Assembly (NCBI RefSeq): GCF_003258835.1
Contig: NZ_NPEV01000001.1
Location: forward strand, 124,001 to 188,000
Reading direction: 5' to 3'
DNA length: 64,000 nucleotides
Origin: Rhodobium orientis
GTDB lineage: Bacteria; Pseudomonadota; Alphaproteobacteria; Rhizobiales; Rhodobiaceae
Part shown: positions 9,270 through 20,848 of the stretch, piece by piece
Layout of the letters: every line of letters starts with the position of its first letter
Position numbering within the stretch: the stretch's first letter is position 1
Made by a program: the position numbers and the translations under genes
Notes under the pieces: generated by a model
The model's input: only the letters and a program-made list of their open reading frames with translations
Told to the model about the DNA's origin: nothing
The model's database searches: none

Positions 9270-10109
9270 CTACTCCGTCCGGCCGGCGAGATTGGCGACG
9301 AGGTCGGGGTCGAGGTCGAAGATGTTGTTGGCTTCCAGCAGCGTCTTCTGGTCGAGCGGGCGGGGGCCGAGTTCGACGTCCTTGGCGAGCTTCTGGCAGA
9401 TCGTCGATATGATCTCGATCCGCGCATAGCGCTTGTCGTTGGCGGGCACCAGGTGCCAGGGCGCGATCCTGGTCGAGGTCTTGTCGAGCATCTCCTCGAT
9501 GGCCTCGATATATTCCGGCCAGCGCTTGCGGTTGCGAAAATCCTCGTAGCCGAGCTTCCAGCGCTTGATGGGGTCGCGCAGGCGCTCCTCGAAGCGGCGG
9601 AGCTGCTCCTCCGGCGTGATGTGGAGGAAGAATTTCAGCACCCTGGTGCCGTCCTCGACCAGCAGCCGCTCGAAGTCGTTGATCTCGTCGAAGGCGCGCT
9701 GCCATTCGGTCGTGGTGGCGAAGCCCTCGACCCTCTCGACCATCACCCGTCCGTACCAGGAGCGGTCGAAGATCGAGATCGTGCCCTTCGGCGGCAGGCG
9801 CTCCCAGAAGCGGGTCAGGTAGTGGCGCTCGCGGTAGTAGTCGCGCGGCGCGGCGATCGGCCAGACCTTGACGCCGCGCGGGTCGAGCAGTGCCATCATG
9901 CGGCGGATGGTGCCGCCCTTGCCGGCGGCGTCCCAGCCCTCGAAGACGAGGACGGCGGCGTCGCCGGAAAACAGGTAGGCCTGCTGGATCTGCCGCAGTT
10001 CCTCCTGAAGCTTGCCGAGCTTGTGGTGGTACTTCTTCTTCTTGATCGTCTTCGTCATGTCGAGGGACGCCAGATGTCCCTTGCCGCCGCTGTTTTTCTT
10101 GTTTGCCAT
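9270..10109 (-). CDS. Polyphosphate kinase 2 family protein
   Basis: 279 residues. PPK2 enzymes use polyphosphate to phosphorylate nucleotides. Walker A is GWDAAGKGG (about 58-66), the Walker B/lid region FDRSWYGRVMVERVEG (about 114-129), with the conserved APRDYYRERHYLTRFWERLP before it. The wording of these motifs is closest to the polyphosphate:AMP phosphotransferase branch, but the substrate class cannot be assigned by eye. The N-terminal 30 residues are Lys-rich. The start is ATG at 10107-10109; the frame runs further upstream with no conserved sequence. Confidence 0.88.
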   Translation of the reverse strand: MANKKNSGGKGHLASLDMTKTIKKKKYHHKLGKLQEELRQIQQAYLFSGDAAVLVFEGWDAAGKGGTIRRMMALLDPRGVKVWPIAAPRDYYRERHYLTRFWERLPPKGTISIFDRSWYGRVMVERVEGFATTTEWQRAFDEINDFERLLVEDGTRVLKFFLHITPEEQLRRFEERLRDPIKRWKLGYEDFRNRKRWPEYIEAIEEMLDKTSTRIAPWHLVPANDKRYARIEIISTICQKLAKDVELGPRPLDQKTLLEANNIFDLDPDLVANLAGRTE

Positions 10110-10190
10110 CGTCGGTTCGTACCGCCCCCCGAATGTCTGTGCTGTCGGTGAAATCATCGGGACATTTTGCGCAGGGCGCAAGAGCGTCCG

Positions 10191-11243
10191 CTATTTCGCC
10201 GGATAGACCTTCGGCCAGCCGCCGGGTCCGCCGCTGCCGTTGCAGCGGTTCGGGGCGGAAAACTCCCGCATGGCGAAGGCGTAGTTCTTCCAAACCCAGG
10301 TGCCGGAATGGCCGCAGTCGCCGGCGCCGCGCGCCTTGTAGGCGCTGGTCAGCTCCTTGGTCTCTTCGTTGAAGGCGATGTTGAAGAGGGTGTCGGTGCC
10401 GACCCAGCCGTAATCGCCGTTGAAGGCCGCGAAATAGAGCGGTTCGATGCCGCCGATCTCGCCGGTCTCCACGATGTAGAGCCGGTAGCCGACATTGTTG
10501 CCGCCGGCGGTGCAGGGCAGCGCGTAAAGGGTCGCGGTCTTGGAGACGGCGCCGATGACCGGATCGAAGCCGCTCATGTGTTCGGAGTTCGGGTCCTCGC
10601 AGGTGCTCGCGGCGCGGTGGCGGGCGAGCAGATGCGGCGGCACGCCGAGGCGGGCGATGGCGGCGGCGTTGTCGATCTTCGGCGCCGGGCTCAGATGGTT
10701 GGGCGGGCCGGCAAGGAGCGGGCTGCCGAGCCGCCCCTGGGCCTCGTCGATCCACAGAAGCGCGTCCGCAACGCCGGCGAGCGGGAAATCGACGTCGTGG
10801 GGCGTACCGGAGACGTCGAGGAAGGTGAAGCGCAGGCTCTCGCCGGCGAGCATCTGGCCGATCAGGATGTTGAGCGTTCCGTCGTCGACGATGAAGAAGT
10901 CGTTGACCGTGCCGAAGGGCGCGTAGCCGCGTTCGGGCTTCAGCGTCAGCGGCGGGTTGTCGTCGACGCGGACCTCGGCCGGACGGTCGCGGTCGGCAAG
11001 GACCGCTATCGTGGAGATGGAGATCGTCCAGGCGGAATCCGCCTTGGCGGTGCGGCCGACCCTGAGCGCGAAGCGGGCGTCATAGCCGCCGCTTGCCTTG
11101 CCGACGAGGCTTGAGGCGATGCAGCCGTCTTCCTCTTCGCAGACGGCGGACCAGTCGTCGAAGGTGCTTTCCTCGGCGCCGGCAGGGGAGCCGGCAGTCA
11201 GGATCAACGCCGCAATCGCGGCGGCAAGGTGTGTCTTGGCCAT
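10191..11243 (-). CDS. DUF1176 domain secreted protein
   Basis: 350 residues with a signal peptide (AAAIAALILTAGSPAGAEE). The mature part matches DUF1176: a TFDDWSAVCEEEDGCIA start, a central LLWIDEAQGR and a C-terminal HSGTWVWKNYAFAMREFS, with paired cysteines consistent with a periplasmic disulfide protein. The start is the second of two adjacent ATGs (11241-11243), five bases after AGGAGG. Function of the family is unknown. Confidence 0.8.
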   Translation of the reverse strand: MAKTHLAAAIAALILTAGSPAGAEESTFDDWSAVCEEEDGCIASSLVGKASGGYDARFALRVGRTAKADSAWTISISTIAVLADRDRPAEVRVDDNPPLTLKPERGYAPFGTVNDFFIVDDGTLNILIGQMLAGESLRFTFLDVSGTPHDVDFPLAGVADALLWIDEAQGRLGSPLLAGPPNHLSPAPKIDNAAAIARLGVPPHLLARHRAASTCEDPNSEHMSGFDPVIGAVSKTATLYALPCTAGGNNVGYRLYIVETGEIGGIEPLYFAAFNGDYGWVGTDTLFNIAFNEETKELTSAYKARGAGDCGHSGTWVWKNYAFAMREFSAPNRCNGSGGPGGWPKVYPAK

Positions 11244-11282
11244 CATTGCCTCCTTCCAGGCCCGATCAACGCGCCGGACGGC

Positions 11283-11963
11283 TTAAGGGTTGCGCTTTGC
11301 CGCGTTCCGGCGCGACGGCGGCATGACCACCCGGTCGCGCCGGCAGGCGCGGCGGTCGACGGCGCGGCAGGGCCGGAAGTCAAGCTCGCGGGTCATGCAG
11401 ATGCGGACCTCGCGCAGCCGCCGCCGGTCGCAGGTAACGGCGATGGCGCCGGCTTCAAGCCCTGGATTGGCGGCGCGAAAGGCCTTTTCCACCAGGTCCG
11501 GATCGACCATGCGATAGTCATCGAGATGGACGAGGGCCGGCGGCACGACAACCCGTTTGCGGGCCGCGCGCATGCGCTCCAGGTAGCCGACCGGCGAGAG
11601 GCCCGAACAGGTGCCGTGCTTCTTCCATTCGTGGCGGACGAGGTCGCGGCTCGGCATGATGTCGAGCATGCCGGTCACCTCGTGCTCGGTCAGGCGCCGG
11701 AAGTCACGCATGTGGCAGTAGTCCGGCCAGCCTTTCTCATATTGCGGCCAGAGGCCGTGGACGACGAAGGCATAGGGGCGCTTCGAGCCGCACTGGAAGC
11801 GGTCGGCGCGCGCGCCTTCGGCCTCGCAGTAGCTCGGCGACCAGGACAGCGACAGCACATAGTAGTCGAAGACGCCGGGCCGTCCGTCGGCGAGCGACGG
11901 CACCGGCCGCAGCACCTGGGCGGCGATGACGGCGAGGATTGCGACCGAAAGGGCGCGAAGCAT
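11283..11963 (-). CDS. Ribonuclease T2 family protein
   Basis: 226 residues with a signal peptide (about 1-26), hence periplasmic or secreted. Both active-site blocks are intact: FVVHGLWPQ with His69, and HEWKKHGTC with His111, Glu112 and His116. These enzymes cleave single-stranded RNA through a 2',3'-cyclic intermediate. Six or more cysteines suit disulfides. The C-terminal 30 residues are unusually Arg-rich. The start at ATG 11961-11963 lies 8 bases after the stop of the upstream gene, so translation is probably coupled. Confidence 0.9.
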   Translation of the reverse strand: MLRALSVAILAVIAAQVLRPVPSLADGRPGVFDYYVLSLSWSPSYCEAEGARADRFQCGSKRPYAFVVHGLWPQYEKGWPDYCHMRDFRRLTEHEVTGMLDIMPSRDLVRHEWKKHGTCSGLSPVGYLERMRAARKRVVVPPALVHLDDYRMVDPDLVEKAFRAANPGLEAGAIAVTCDRRRLREVRICMTRELDFRPCRAVDRRACRRDRVVMPPSRRNAAKRNP

Positions 11964-11971
11964 CGGACGGG

Positions 11972-12409
11972 TTATGGCCGTACCGTGCGGCACTTGGCGT
12001 CGTGCACGTACCAGGGATCGAGGCCGCGGATGCAGAATTCGACGCCGCGCCACAGGGCGACGAAGCCGGCCTCCTCCTCGATCATGTAGTACATCGTCCG
12101 GTGGCTGAGGTCGGAGAGGTGGACCCGCGCGCGGCAATAGCGGCGCACCAGCGGGCTCGGCCGGTTGGAGATGAGGGCAAGCTGCTGCACCTGGTCGATC
12201 TCGTCGATGGCCTGGATGCCGCTGTAGAAATCGCGGTCGGCATGGGCGAAGCGATGGGTGATGGAGCGGAAGACGCCGGGGCTGTCGCAGGCCGGCACGT
12301 GGCGGTCCGGATCGGGATCGTTGCTGTGGTTCCAGAAGAAGGCCGAGGCCGGAAGGGCGCCGAGCGCAAGCAGCGCGGCAGCAAGGACAAGGCGGGCGAT
12401 ACGGCTCAT
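11972..12409 (-). CDS. Exported protein of unknown function
   Basis: 145 residues with a signal peptide (LVLAAALLALGALPASAF). The mature part has four cysteines (PACDSPG, RYCRAR, EFCIRG, AKCRTV) and the segment SDLSHRTMYYMIEEEAGF; the spacing suggests a small disulfide-bonded periplasmic protein. I do not recognise the family. It sits 8 bp upstream of the RNase T2 gene on the same strand, so the two may be co-expressed; a chaperone or inhibitor role for the nuclease is only a guess. Confidence 0.7.
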   Translation of the reverse strand: MSRIARLVLAAALLALGALPASAFFWNHSNDPDPDRHVPACDSPGVFRSITHRFAHADRDFYSGIQAIDEIDQVQQLALISNRPSPLVRRYCRARVHLSDLSHRTMYYMIEEEAGFVALWRGVEFCIRGLDPWYVHDAKCRTVRP

Positions 12410-12517
12410 GACGGGCCCCTGGCAAGGTCTTTCCGATTGTGACGCGACGATGGGCCAGCGGCCGCGCGGCGTCAAGCGGAAGGGCTGATATGCGCGCGAA
12501 ATGGCCGGACGGTGTGG

Positions 12518-13366
12518 CTATTCGGGAACGAGCCAGTCGAGGCGGTGGCCGGCGCCGGGGCCCGTGGCCAGCGTCTTCTGCAGCCAGGGCAGCAGCAGCT
12601 TCAGTTCGTCGGCGAGCGTATAGGGCGGATTGACGACGAGGAGGCCGCAGCCGGTGAGCGGGCCGTCCTTGTCGCCGCTCGCGACCTGGAACTCCGCGCG
12701 CAGCACCCGGCGGATGCCGGAGGCTTTGATGTCCTCGTGGAAATGGCGCACCTTCGTCGCGTCCTTGATCGGATACCACAGGAGATAGATACCGGTCGGC
12801 CAGCGGTGGTGGGCCTTTGCCAGCCCGTCGGCGAGCGTTGCGAACTCTTCGGTTTCCTCAAAGGCCGGGTCGACCAGGACGAGGCCGCGCTTTTCCTTCG
12901 GCGGCACGAAGGAGCCCAGCGCCAGCCAGCCATCCAGTTCCACAGCCTTAATGCGTCGGTCGCCGGCATAGAGCGCAAAGAGGGCCTCGTAGTCGCGCGG
13001 GTGCAGTTCGACAAGGGTGAGGCGGTCGTTGCGGCGGGTCAGGCGCCGGGCGATCTCCGGCGAGCCGGGATAGGCGGCAACGGCATCGTCGCTATTGAGG
13101 TCGCGGATCGTCTCGAAATAGGGCTCCAGCAGCGCGGCGATATTTTCCGGGATCTCGGCTTCGATCAGCCGGCCGATGCCGCCCTGCCATTCGCCGGTGC
13201 GCAGGGCCTCGTCGGAAGAAAGGTCGTAGACGCCGAGGCCGGCATGGGTGTCGATGACCCTGAACGCTGCCGGCTTCCGCTTCAGATAGTCGAGGACGCG
13301 GGCGAGCGTTGCGTGTTTGACGACGTCGGCGAAGTTGCCGGCGTGGAAGGCGTGGCGGTAGTTCAT
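12518..13366 (-). CDS. rlmJ: 23S rRNA (adenine-N6) methyltransferase RlmJ
   Basis: 282 residues. RlmJ methylates A2030 of 23S rRNA with S-adenosylmethionine. The family N-terminus (YRHAFHAGNFADVVKHATL) and the SAM-binding VIDTHAGLGVYDL are clear, as is the late LLVVNPPYTL. Odd: motif IV, usually DPPY/DPPF followed by E, reads DPAFEE here, so the second proline of the catalytic loop is replaced by alanine. Whether activity is kept is unknown; the rest of the protein is well conserved. Confidence 0.9.
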   Translation of the reverse strand: MNYRHAFHAGNFADVVKHATLARVLDYLKRKPAAFRVIDTHAGLGVYDLSSDEALRTGEWQGGIGRLIEAEIPENIAALLEPYFETIRDLNSDDAVAAYPGSPEIARRLTRRNDRLTLVELHPRDYEALFALYAGDRRIKAVELDGWLALGSFVPPKEKRGLVLVDPAFEETEEFATLADGLAKAHHRWPTGIYLLWYPIKDATKVRHFHEDIKASGIRRVLRAEFQVASGDKDGPLTGCGLLVVNPPYTLADELKLLLPWLQKTLATGPGAGHRLDWLVPE

Positions 13367-13446
13367 GAAGGGGCCTCTGGTACGGCGTTCCGGCGCCGCG
13401 ATCCGCCCCTACCTGCCGCGCCGCGGCGGCAAATGCAAGCCGATGA

Positions 13447-13728
13447 TCAATCCTCCAGGCGAAGCCCGACGGCCTTGGGGCCACGGCCGCGCCGGTCCGG
13501 CTCGGTCTCGAACGAGATGCGCTGGCCGGAATCGATGGTGCCGAGGCCGGAGCGCTCCACTGCGGAGATATGAACGAAGATGTCGACCTCGCCCATGTCC
13601 GGCTTGATGAAGCCGAAGCCCTTGTCCGCCTTGAAGAATTTCACCGTTCCGAACTGCCGCGGGCCGCGCTCGGCCGGGTCGTCGTCGGGGCGGCGCGACA
13701 TGCGCTCGCTGAATCCGTAGTCGCTCAT
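13447..13728 (-). CDS. Cold-shock domain protein
   Basis: 93 residues. The single cold-shock domain occupies about 25-90, with RNP1 (KGFGFI) and RNP2 (DIFVHIS) intact. It binds single-stranded RNA or DNA. The 25-residue N-terminal extension is charged. The 5' leader contains a stable hairpin, GCCCGCC/GGCGGGC at about 13755-13771, of the kind often seen in cold-shock mRNAs. Confidence 0.88.
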   Translation of the reverse strand: MSDYGFSERMSRRPDDDPAERGPRQFGTVKFFKADKGFGFIKPDMGEVDIFVHISAVERSGLGTIDSGQRISFETEPDRRGRGPKAVGLRLED

Positions 13729-13912
13729 TGTCCTGGTCGCCGTTTTTCGTCTCGCCCGCCGGAGGCGGGCATATCGAGGTCATACGATAGCGGCGCTCTA
13801 TGACCGTTTGGTGAGACCTTGATGGCACCAATGGGGCGGGTGGTGCGCGCCGCTGCCGCATTGTGTATCGTGGCGCCGCCCGACCCCTGCCGCTTTCCCG
13901 AAAGGACCTTTC

Positions 13913-14554
13913 ATGTCGCCCATGAACGCCATCGTCGTGCCCGTCACCGCCTTCCAGCAGAACTGCACGATCCTGTGGTGCACGGCGACGATGAAGGCGG
14001 CGATCATCGATCCGGGCGGCGACGTCGAGGGCATCAAGGAGGTGATCGCGGAAAAGGGCCTGACGCCGGAAAAGGTGCTCCTGACCCACGGCCATCTCGA
14101 CCATGCCGGCGGCGCGGCGGAGCTTGCCGAGGCCTATGGCATTCCCGTCGAGGGCCCGCATGTGGACGACACGTTCCTCTTGGAGAGCCTTGCGACCCAG
14201 GGCCGCGACTTCGGCGTGCCGGCGGAAGGGCGCAACGTCACGCCGGATCGCTGGCTCGGCGACGGCGATACGGTCACCGTCGGCGATCTGACCTTCAAGG
14301 TGCTGCATTGCCCGGGCCATACGCCCGGCCATGTGGTGTTTTTCCTGGAGAGCGGCCGGTTCCTGATCGCCGGCGACGTGCTGTTTCAGGGCTCGATCGG
14401 GCGCACGGATTTTCCGCGCGGCGACCATGCCGCCCTGATTTCCTCAATCAAGGACAAGCTCTATGCGCTCGGCGACGACGTCGCCGTCTTGCCCGGCCAC
14501 GGGCCGATGACCACCATCGGCGAGGAGCGCAAGACCAACCCGTTCCTGCAATAG
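13913..14554 (+). CDS. Metallo-beta-lactamase-fold hydrolase (glyoxalase II-like)
   Basis: 213 residues, the size of YcbL-type small hydrolases. Zinc ligands are visible: [10 protein letters not shown] (HxHxDH), [22 protein letters not shown] and [12 protein letters not shown]. The group hydrolyses thioesters such as S-lactoylglutathione. The ribosome site AAAGGA precedes the ATG at 13913. No operon partner is evident; the next gene starts 81 bp on. Confidence 0.88.
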   Translation: MSPMNAIVVPVTAFQQNCTILWCTATMKAAIIDPGGDVEGIKEVIAEKGLTPEKVLLTHGHLDHAGGAAELAEAYGIPVEGPHVDDTFLLESLATQGRDFGVPAEGRNVTPDRWLGDGDTVTVGDLTFKVLHCPGHTPGHVVFFLESGRFLIAGDVLFQGSIGRTDFPRGDHAALISSIKDKLYALGDDVAVLPGHGPMTTIGEERKTNPFLQ

Positions 14555-14635
14555 GCGGGTACGGCCGGCTTAGGCGTGGCGTCGGCGCCCATCGGCGCTA
14601 TAGTGGTCTTCGACAATGGATGAAAAGGGCCACGA

Positions 14636-15352
14636 ATGGCAGGCCGGGCGCACAAGATCGCAATCGGGATCGCAGCCATCGCAGTGCTGGCGATGCCGGC
14701 CGGCGCGGCCCCGGTTATGGGCAAGACCGTCTACAAGCACTACGCGGTGCGCGGCGAGACGCCGGCGGAAATCATCGTCGACATCTGGCGCCAGCGGCGG
14801 GTCAATCGCGGCGACTTTTCGATCGCCAGCATCCAGACCTCGGTCGAGCCAAGCGGCCGGCTGCAGTCCGGAAAGACGTGTAAGGTCAAGGATTTCTCGG
14901 TCAAGACAAGCTACGTCATCACGCTGCCGCGGCATGTGGGCGAGCGCCGGCTGAAGAGCCGCACGCGCCGGCTCTACCGCGCCTTCATCAAGAACGCGCG
15001 CAAGCACGAATTGACCCACCGGGCGATCTACGAGAAGTGCATGACGCGGTTCGTGCGCTCGGTCCGGCAGATGACGCCGCAGAGGTCCTGCGCGGCCGCG
15101 CGGCGGGTGATCACGCGGATCGCCAAGCTGGAGAGCCTGCGCTGCCGGGCGGAGAACCTTGCCTTCGACAAGCGCGAATACGCCAAGTCGGCGCGGCTGC
15201 CGCTGCTGCGCCAGGCGCTCGCCGACACCGAGGCGCTAAAGGCGGCGCGGCTGTCCACCGGCCGCATCAACGTCTTTGCCGGCGACGCCGGGGCGTTCTC
15301 CTCCTCCGCCGTGCTGCTGCGCCGCCACAACAGGGCGATGGAGAACAAGTAG
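14636..15352 (+). CDS. DUF922 predicted secreted zinc protease
   Basis: 238 residues with a signal peptide (about 1-25). A strict HExxH zinc motif, HELTH at 124-128, sits in ARKHELTHRAIYEKC, the hallmark of the DUF922 family of putative secreted metalloproteases. The first half contains DFSIASIQTSVEPSGRL, also typical. The C-terminal third is Arg/Ala-rich and has no recognisable domain. Substrate unknown. Confidence 0.78.
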   Translation: MAGRAHKIAIGIAAIAVLAMPAGAAPVMGKTVYKHYAVRGETPAEIIVDIWRQRRVNRGDFSIASIQTSVEPSGRLQSGKTCKVKDFSVKTSYVITLPRHVGERRLKSRTRRLYRAFIKNARKHELTHRAIYEKCMTRFVRSVRQMTPQRSCAAARRVITRIAKLESLRCRAENLAFDKREYAKSARLPLLRQALADTEALKAARLSTGRINVFAGDAGAFSSSAVLLRRHNRAMENK

Positions 15353-15356
15353 ACGG

Positions 15357-15728
15357 CTATTTGGTGCCGGCGGCGCGGGCGACGACGCCCATGCGCAGGC
15401 GCACGGATTTCGGCACCTTCATGTCCGCCAAGAACTGGTCGGTGCGGGTGAAGCCGCACAGGTCGCGCTGGATGACGGTGTACCAGAGCGTCTCGCCGGC
15501 GGCGTCGATGAGGTTCGCGTGCTCTTGCCGGCGCGGGTCGTCCTCGGGGAGGGCGTGCGTGGGAAGGTCCGCCTCGAAGGCTTTGAGCCTCTTCAGGCGC
15601 TTTTCCAACTCCCGCAACAGCCGCCCGAGCGTCCCGGCCTTTTCCTCCATCACCTCCCGGTCGATCGACGCGGTCAGCGGATCGGTCAGGCCCCTGGGGG
15701 CGTAGAGAGAGGGCGGACGGACGGACAT
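15357..15728 (-). CDS. Conserved protein, possibly DUF6665
   Basis: 123 residues, cytoplasmic, without signal peptide or membrane helix. The middle (EKAGTLGRLLRELEKRLKRLKAFE) is a strongly predicted amphipathic or coiled helix; the C-terminus has TLWYTVIQRDLCGFTRTDQFLADMKVP in two conserved-looking parts. I recall similar short rhizobial proteins under DUF6665 but am not sure. It is convergent with the DUF922 gene, 4 bp apart. Confidence 0.65.
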   Translation of the reverse strand: MSVRPPSLYAPRGLTDPLTASIDREVMEEKAGTLGRLLRELEKRLKRLKAFEADLPTHALPEDDPRRQEHANLIDAAGETLWYTVIQRDLCGFTRTDQFLADMKVPKSVRLRMGVVARAAGTK

Positions 15729-16270
15729 GGGGGAAGGATCGGGGGCGGGGGAGGCGAGGTCAAGGGGGAGTTAGGGGTTGGAAGGGCGGGCGGCCCGCCT
15801 CTCCGCCGATGCCGCCCCTGACGCAAGCATGCCACGCCCATAATGCCCGCATCGGCCGCTCCGATTGGGCTTGCGGCATCTGGCTCCGCTGTCCCCCACA
15901 CTCGGCGTCACCACCGTGCTCGACACGGTGGTCCATGATGCCTCGCGGTTGGTAACGACGGGAGCGATTGCAGCCACAGCCTCATGGATTGCCGTGTCAA
16001 GCACGGCAATGACGCCGGGGACGGTGGCATGGGCCGTGCCATCCGGGTTCGTTCCCCGTCATGCGCGGCGCGACATCCGATGCCACTGTCTATTCGGTAT
16101 GTTGGAGAAGGGCGCGACGGCCGTTGCTGGATTGCTTCGCTGCGCTCGCAATGACGGAAAGGGGAAAGCAGGTCCTCAGCGACCGGTAGACGGGCACCGC
16201 TCAGATCATTGACAACCGCGAAAGTGCGCGCACTATCGGCGAAGTTCTATTTCTGGGCGAACCCGTTGGC
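15729..16270. other. Gene-free stretch with short repeats
   Basis: No coding sequence that I trust. It holds inverted-repeat motifs: GGATTGCCGTGTCAAGCACG followed by GCAATGACG at about 15987-16014, and a single R2 arm at 16127-16157. The promoter of the voltage-sensor gene should lie in 16160-16260. Confidence 0.6.
16127..16157. repeat. Repeat family R2, single arm
   Basis: CTGGATTGCTTCGCTGCGC followed by TCGCAATGACGG, the same element as the right arm at 9130-9161 in inverse orientation. Confidence 0.75.
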
Positions 16271-17374
16271 ATGTTGCGTTTCTTCGACAGGGCTCTCAAC
16301 GCTCAAGGAAGTCGGGAATATGTTGTCTTCAACTACATTCTCCTCGTCCTGATATTCCTTTCCATTTTCCTCCTTGTCGTCGAGGTTCGTTACAAGGACG
16401 ACATCGGCCCGCAAATGGCGGTGGTCGTCGACGTGGCCGATTACGTCATCGTCATTGTTTTCGCCGTCGAATATGTCCTCCGGGTCGCGCTAGCAGAGAA
16501 ACCCAAGAAATACGTTTTCAGCTTTTACGGGATCGTCGATTTTCTTGCTGTCTTTCCCTCCCTGCTCATCTTCGCCTTCGGGGGCGTTGTCAGCGTCGGG
16601 TTCTTCCGGGTCCTGCGGTTGTTTCGTCTGTTCCGGATTTTGAAGATCGTCCGGTTCCGGCGCGAGCAGGATCCCTTCTGGAAGGGCGTTCTGGCGCAGA
16701 CGGCTCCCTACATGGCGATCGGCATGGCCTTGAAGATCGTCGTGTTCGCGTTCGAGGACCAGCGATGGGTTCCGGAGATCGGAAACCTCGGTACCGTGAT
16801 TGCGGTGGTTGGTTTCTCGATCGGCGTCCTGCTCGGATCGAAGCTCGGCGTTGCGCAGACCCGTCTGCACAAGTTCGAAGACAGCCTGATCGAAACCATT
16901 GGCCTGTTGGAGAGCATCCAGACGACCGTCGACAGGAGCCTGATCCGGGAATGGACCGCGCAGTTGGAGACCTATTTCCGAACCGGCGAGAATCCGGACG
17001 GTTTCTGGGATGTGCATGATCGGCTCATACTGAAGATGCAGGAAGCGAATATCGGCGCGCCGATCCGGGCATCGATCAATCAGAAGGTCTCGTACATCGT
17101 CTTTCGCATGAAGACCGAAACACCGCGCATCTACGACGAGTTCCTGCAGCGAATTCTGATCTTCTATGCACTGGCCGTCATTATTTCGATTCCGGGCTTT
17201 TTCGGTTTTCTCAGCATCATTTTGATCTGCTACGTGCTTGGGGGCATGTATTTCGTCATCTGCGATATTGACCAGCCGATCTCGCACAGCCGGACGGCGC
17301 AGATCGATGCGGATATCTCGCCATTGCTCGACTACATGAAGCGACTTGGTGTGGAGCCGGGGCTTTCGGCCTGA
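16271..17374 (+). CDS. Voltage-sensor domain fused to a bestrophin/DUF4239-like membrane region
   Basis: 367 residues. The first 131 form a canonical voltage sensor: S1 about 19-38; S2 about 55-76 with Glu67 in VEYVLRV; S3 about 81-101 with YGIVDFLAVFP (Asp90, Pro96); S4 about 112-131 with Arg113, Arg116, Arg119, Arg122, Lys125 and Arg128 at every third position. No potassium filter (TxGYG) follows. Instead there are two helices (about 141-160 and 171-192), a soluble alpha-helical part (about 195-285) and two more helices (about 290-334) ending FVICDIDQPIS, reminiscent of the end of DUF4239/bestrophin-like proteins. Possibly a voltage-gated channel of unusual design; the ion is unknown. GC is lower than in its neighbours. 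Confidence 0.75.
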   Translation: MLRFFDRALNAQGSREYVVFNYILLVLIFLSIFLLVVEVRYKDDIGPQMAVVVDVADYVIVIVFAVEYVLRVALAEKPKKYVFSFYGIVDFLAVFPSLLIFAFGGVVSVGFFRVLRLFRLFRILKIVRFRREQDPFWKGVLAQTAPYMAIGMALKIVVFAFEDQRWVPEIGNLGTVIAVVGFSIGVLLGSKLGVAQTRLHKFEDSLIETIGLLESIQTTVDRSLIREWTAQLETYFRTGENPDGFWDVHDRLILKMQEANIGAPIRASINQKVSYIVFRMKTETPRIYDEFLQRILIFYALAVIISIPGFFGFLSIILICYVLGGMYFVICDIDQPISHSRTAQIDADISPLLDYMKRLGVEPGLSA

Positions 17375-17459
17375 CGATTGGCTGTTGCTTCGAGGCTCCA
17401 ACGGCACGATGGAAATTGAAGTGCTGAATTCACGAAAAGGGAAAGCAAAGATATTGCGC

Positions 17460-17849
17460 TCATATTTTTTTCGAAAAGAGAATGTTGAAAATTAGGAAGG
17501 TGACTATTCCAAAGCCAAAAATCATGAAGTCATTTATGACGAATAAGTTGGTTTCGAAAACCGAAAGTGCCACTCCTATTGCGAAAGCCAAATAGAATAG
17601 AAACGCAGTTGAGCGAATCCAAAAACTCAATTTCGCATAGGAAATCCAAAAGTGAACAATGGACAAGGCCAATGCCGCTAATTGGAAATAGAAAAACTGC
17701 GAATTGCCGACGTTCGTTGGTGCTTCATCATATTTGTATACCCAGAGGGGTGCTATAAGGTTAAGGGCAGGAAATAATATCGCGCTTTGCTCGACGAACT
17801 CTTTTTTCGTGTATAGCGGAGGAGGTTTGCTGGTCTCGCCATCTGTCAT
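17460..17849 (-). CDS. Small AT-rich integral membrane protein
   Basis: 129 residues with about four hydrophobic helices (AILFPALNLIAPLWVY; FFYFQLAALALSIVHFWI; STAFLFYLAFAIGVALSV; DFMIFGFGIVTFLIFNILF). I do not recognise it. Base composition is far more AT-rich than anything around it, and many codons end in A or T, so it was probably acquired by transfer. It is convergent with the voltage-sensor gene, 85 bp apart. Confidence 0.65.
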   Translation of the reverse strand: MTDGETSKPPPLYTKKEFVEQSAILFPALNLIAPLWVYKYDEAPTNVGNSQFFYFQLAALALSIVHFWISYAKLSFWIRSTAFLFYLAFAIGVALSVFETNLFVINDFMIFGFGIVTFLIFNILFSKKI

Positions 17850-18060
17850 TTTTCACCCCTCCGTCTATCAATCTTCTCTCTGCTCAAAAAATCACGACGC
17901 CGCGGCCGGAAAGGCGATCGGCCGTTTCAACCGGCCACTGATCGTCCCGCCGGCCACGCGCTCTGTCAATCAGGAAGCGTGGCTGCGGCAACCGGGCGCA
18001 ACTTTTGATTGGCAGCGATCGTTCCCGGATTGTGCCGGGCCGAGGCGGTCCGACGGCAGG

Positions 18061-18096
18061 AGATCCCGGGTCTGCGCTTCGCTCCGCCCGGGATGA
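18061..18096. repeat. Repeat family R3, hairpin
   Basis: AGATCCCGGGTCTGCGCTTC...CCCGGGATGAC forms a hairpin with ATCCCGGG/CCCGGGAT arms. It resembles the element at 30848-30890. It lies in the 17850-18140 gap, which holds no convincing gene. Confidence 0.6.
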
Positions 18097-18140
18097 CTGG
18101 GAGGCCAGCGGCCAGCCCGGCAGGAGGGGTGACAAGCCCC

Positions 18141-20741
<2,601 letters not shown>

Positions 20742-20842
20742 GAGTCGGACTATGGAAGAAACTCCTCGGGCCGCCAAGTCACATTGTCTCGGGCGCCCGA
20801 CGGAGCCGCGTTGCACTGTATTCGATTTATTCACTTAGACCG

Positions 20843-20848
20843 ATTATA
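20843..20848 (-). promoter_or_regulatory. Candidate -10 box of uvrB
   Basis: A perfect TATAAT on the minus strand, about 100 bp before the uvrB ATG. No good -35 box or LexA site (GTTC-N7-GTTC) is seen next to it. Confidence 0.5.

Noticed and set aside
18061-18096. Terminator of uvrB
   Set aside because: The hairpin lacks a T-run and matches repeat family R3.
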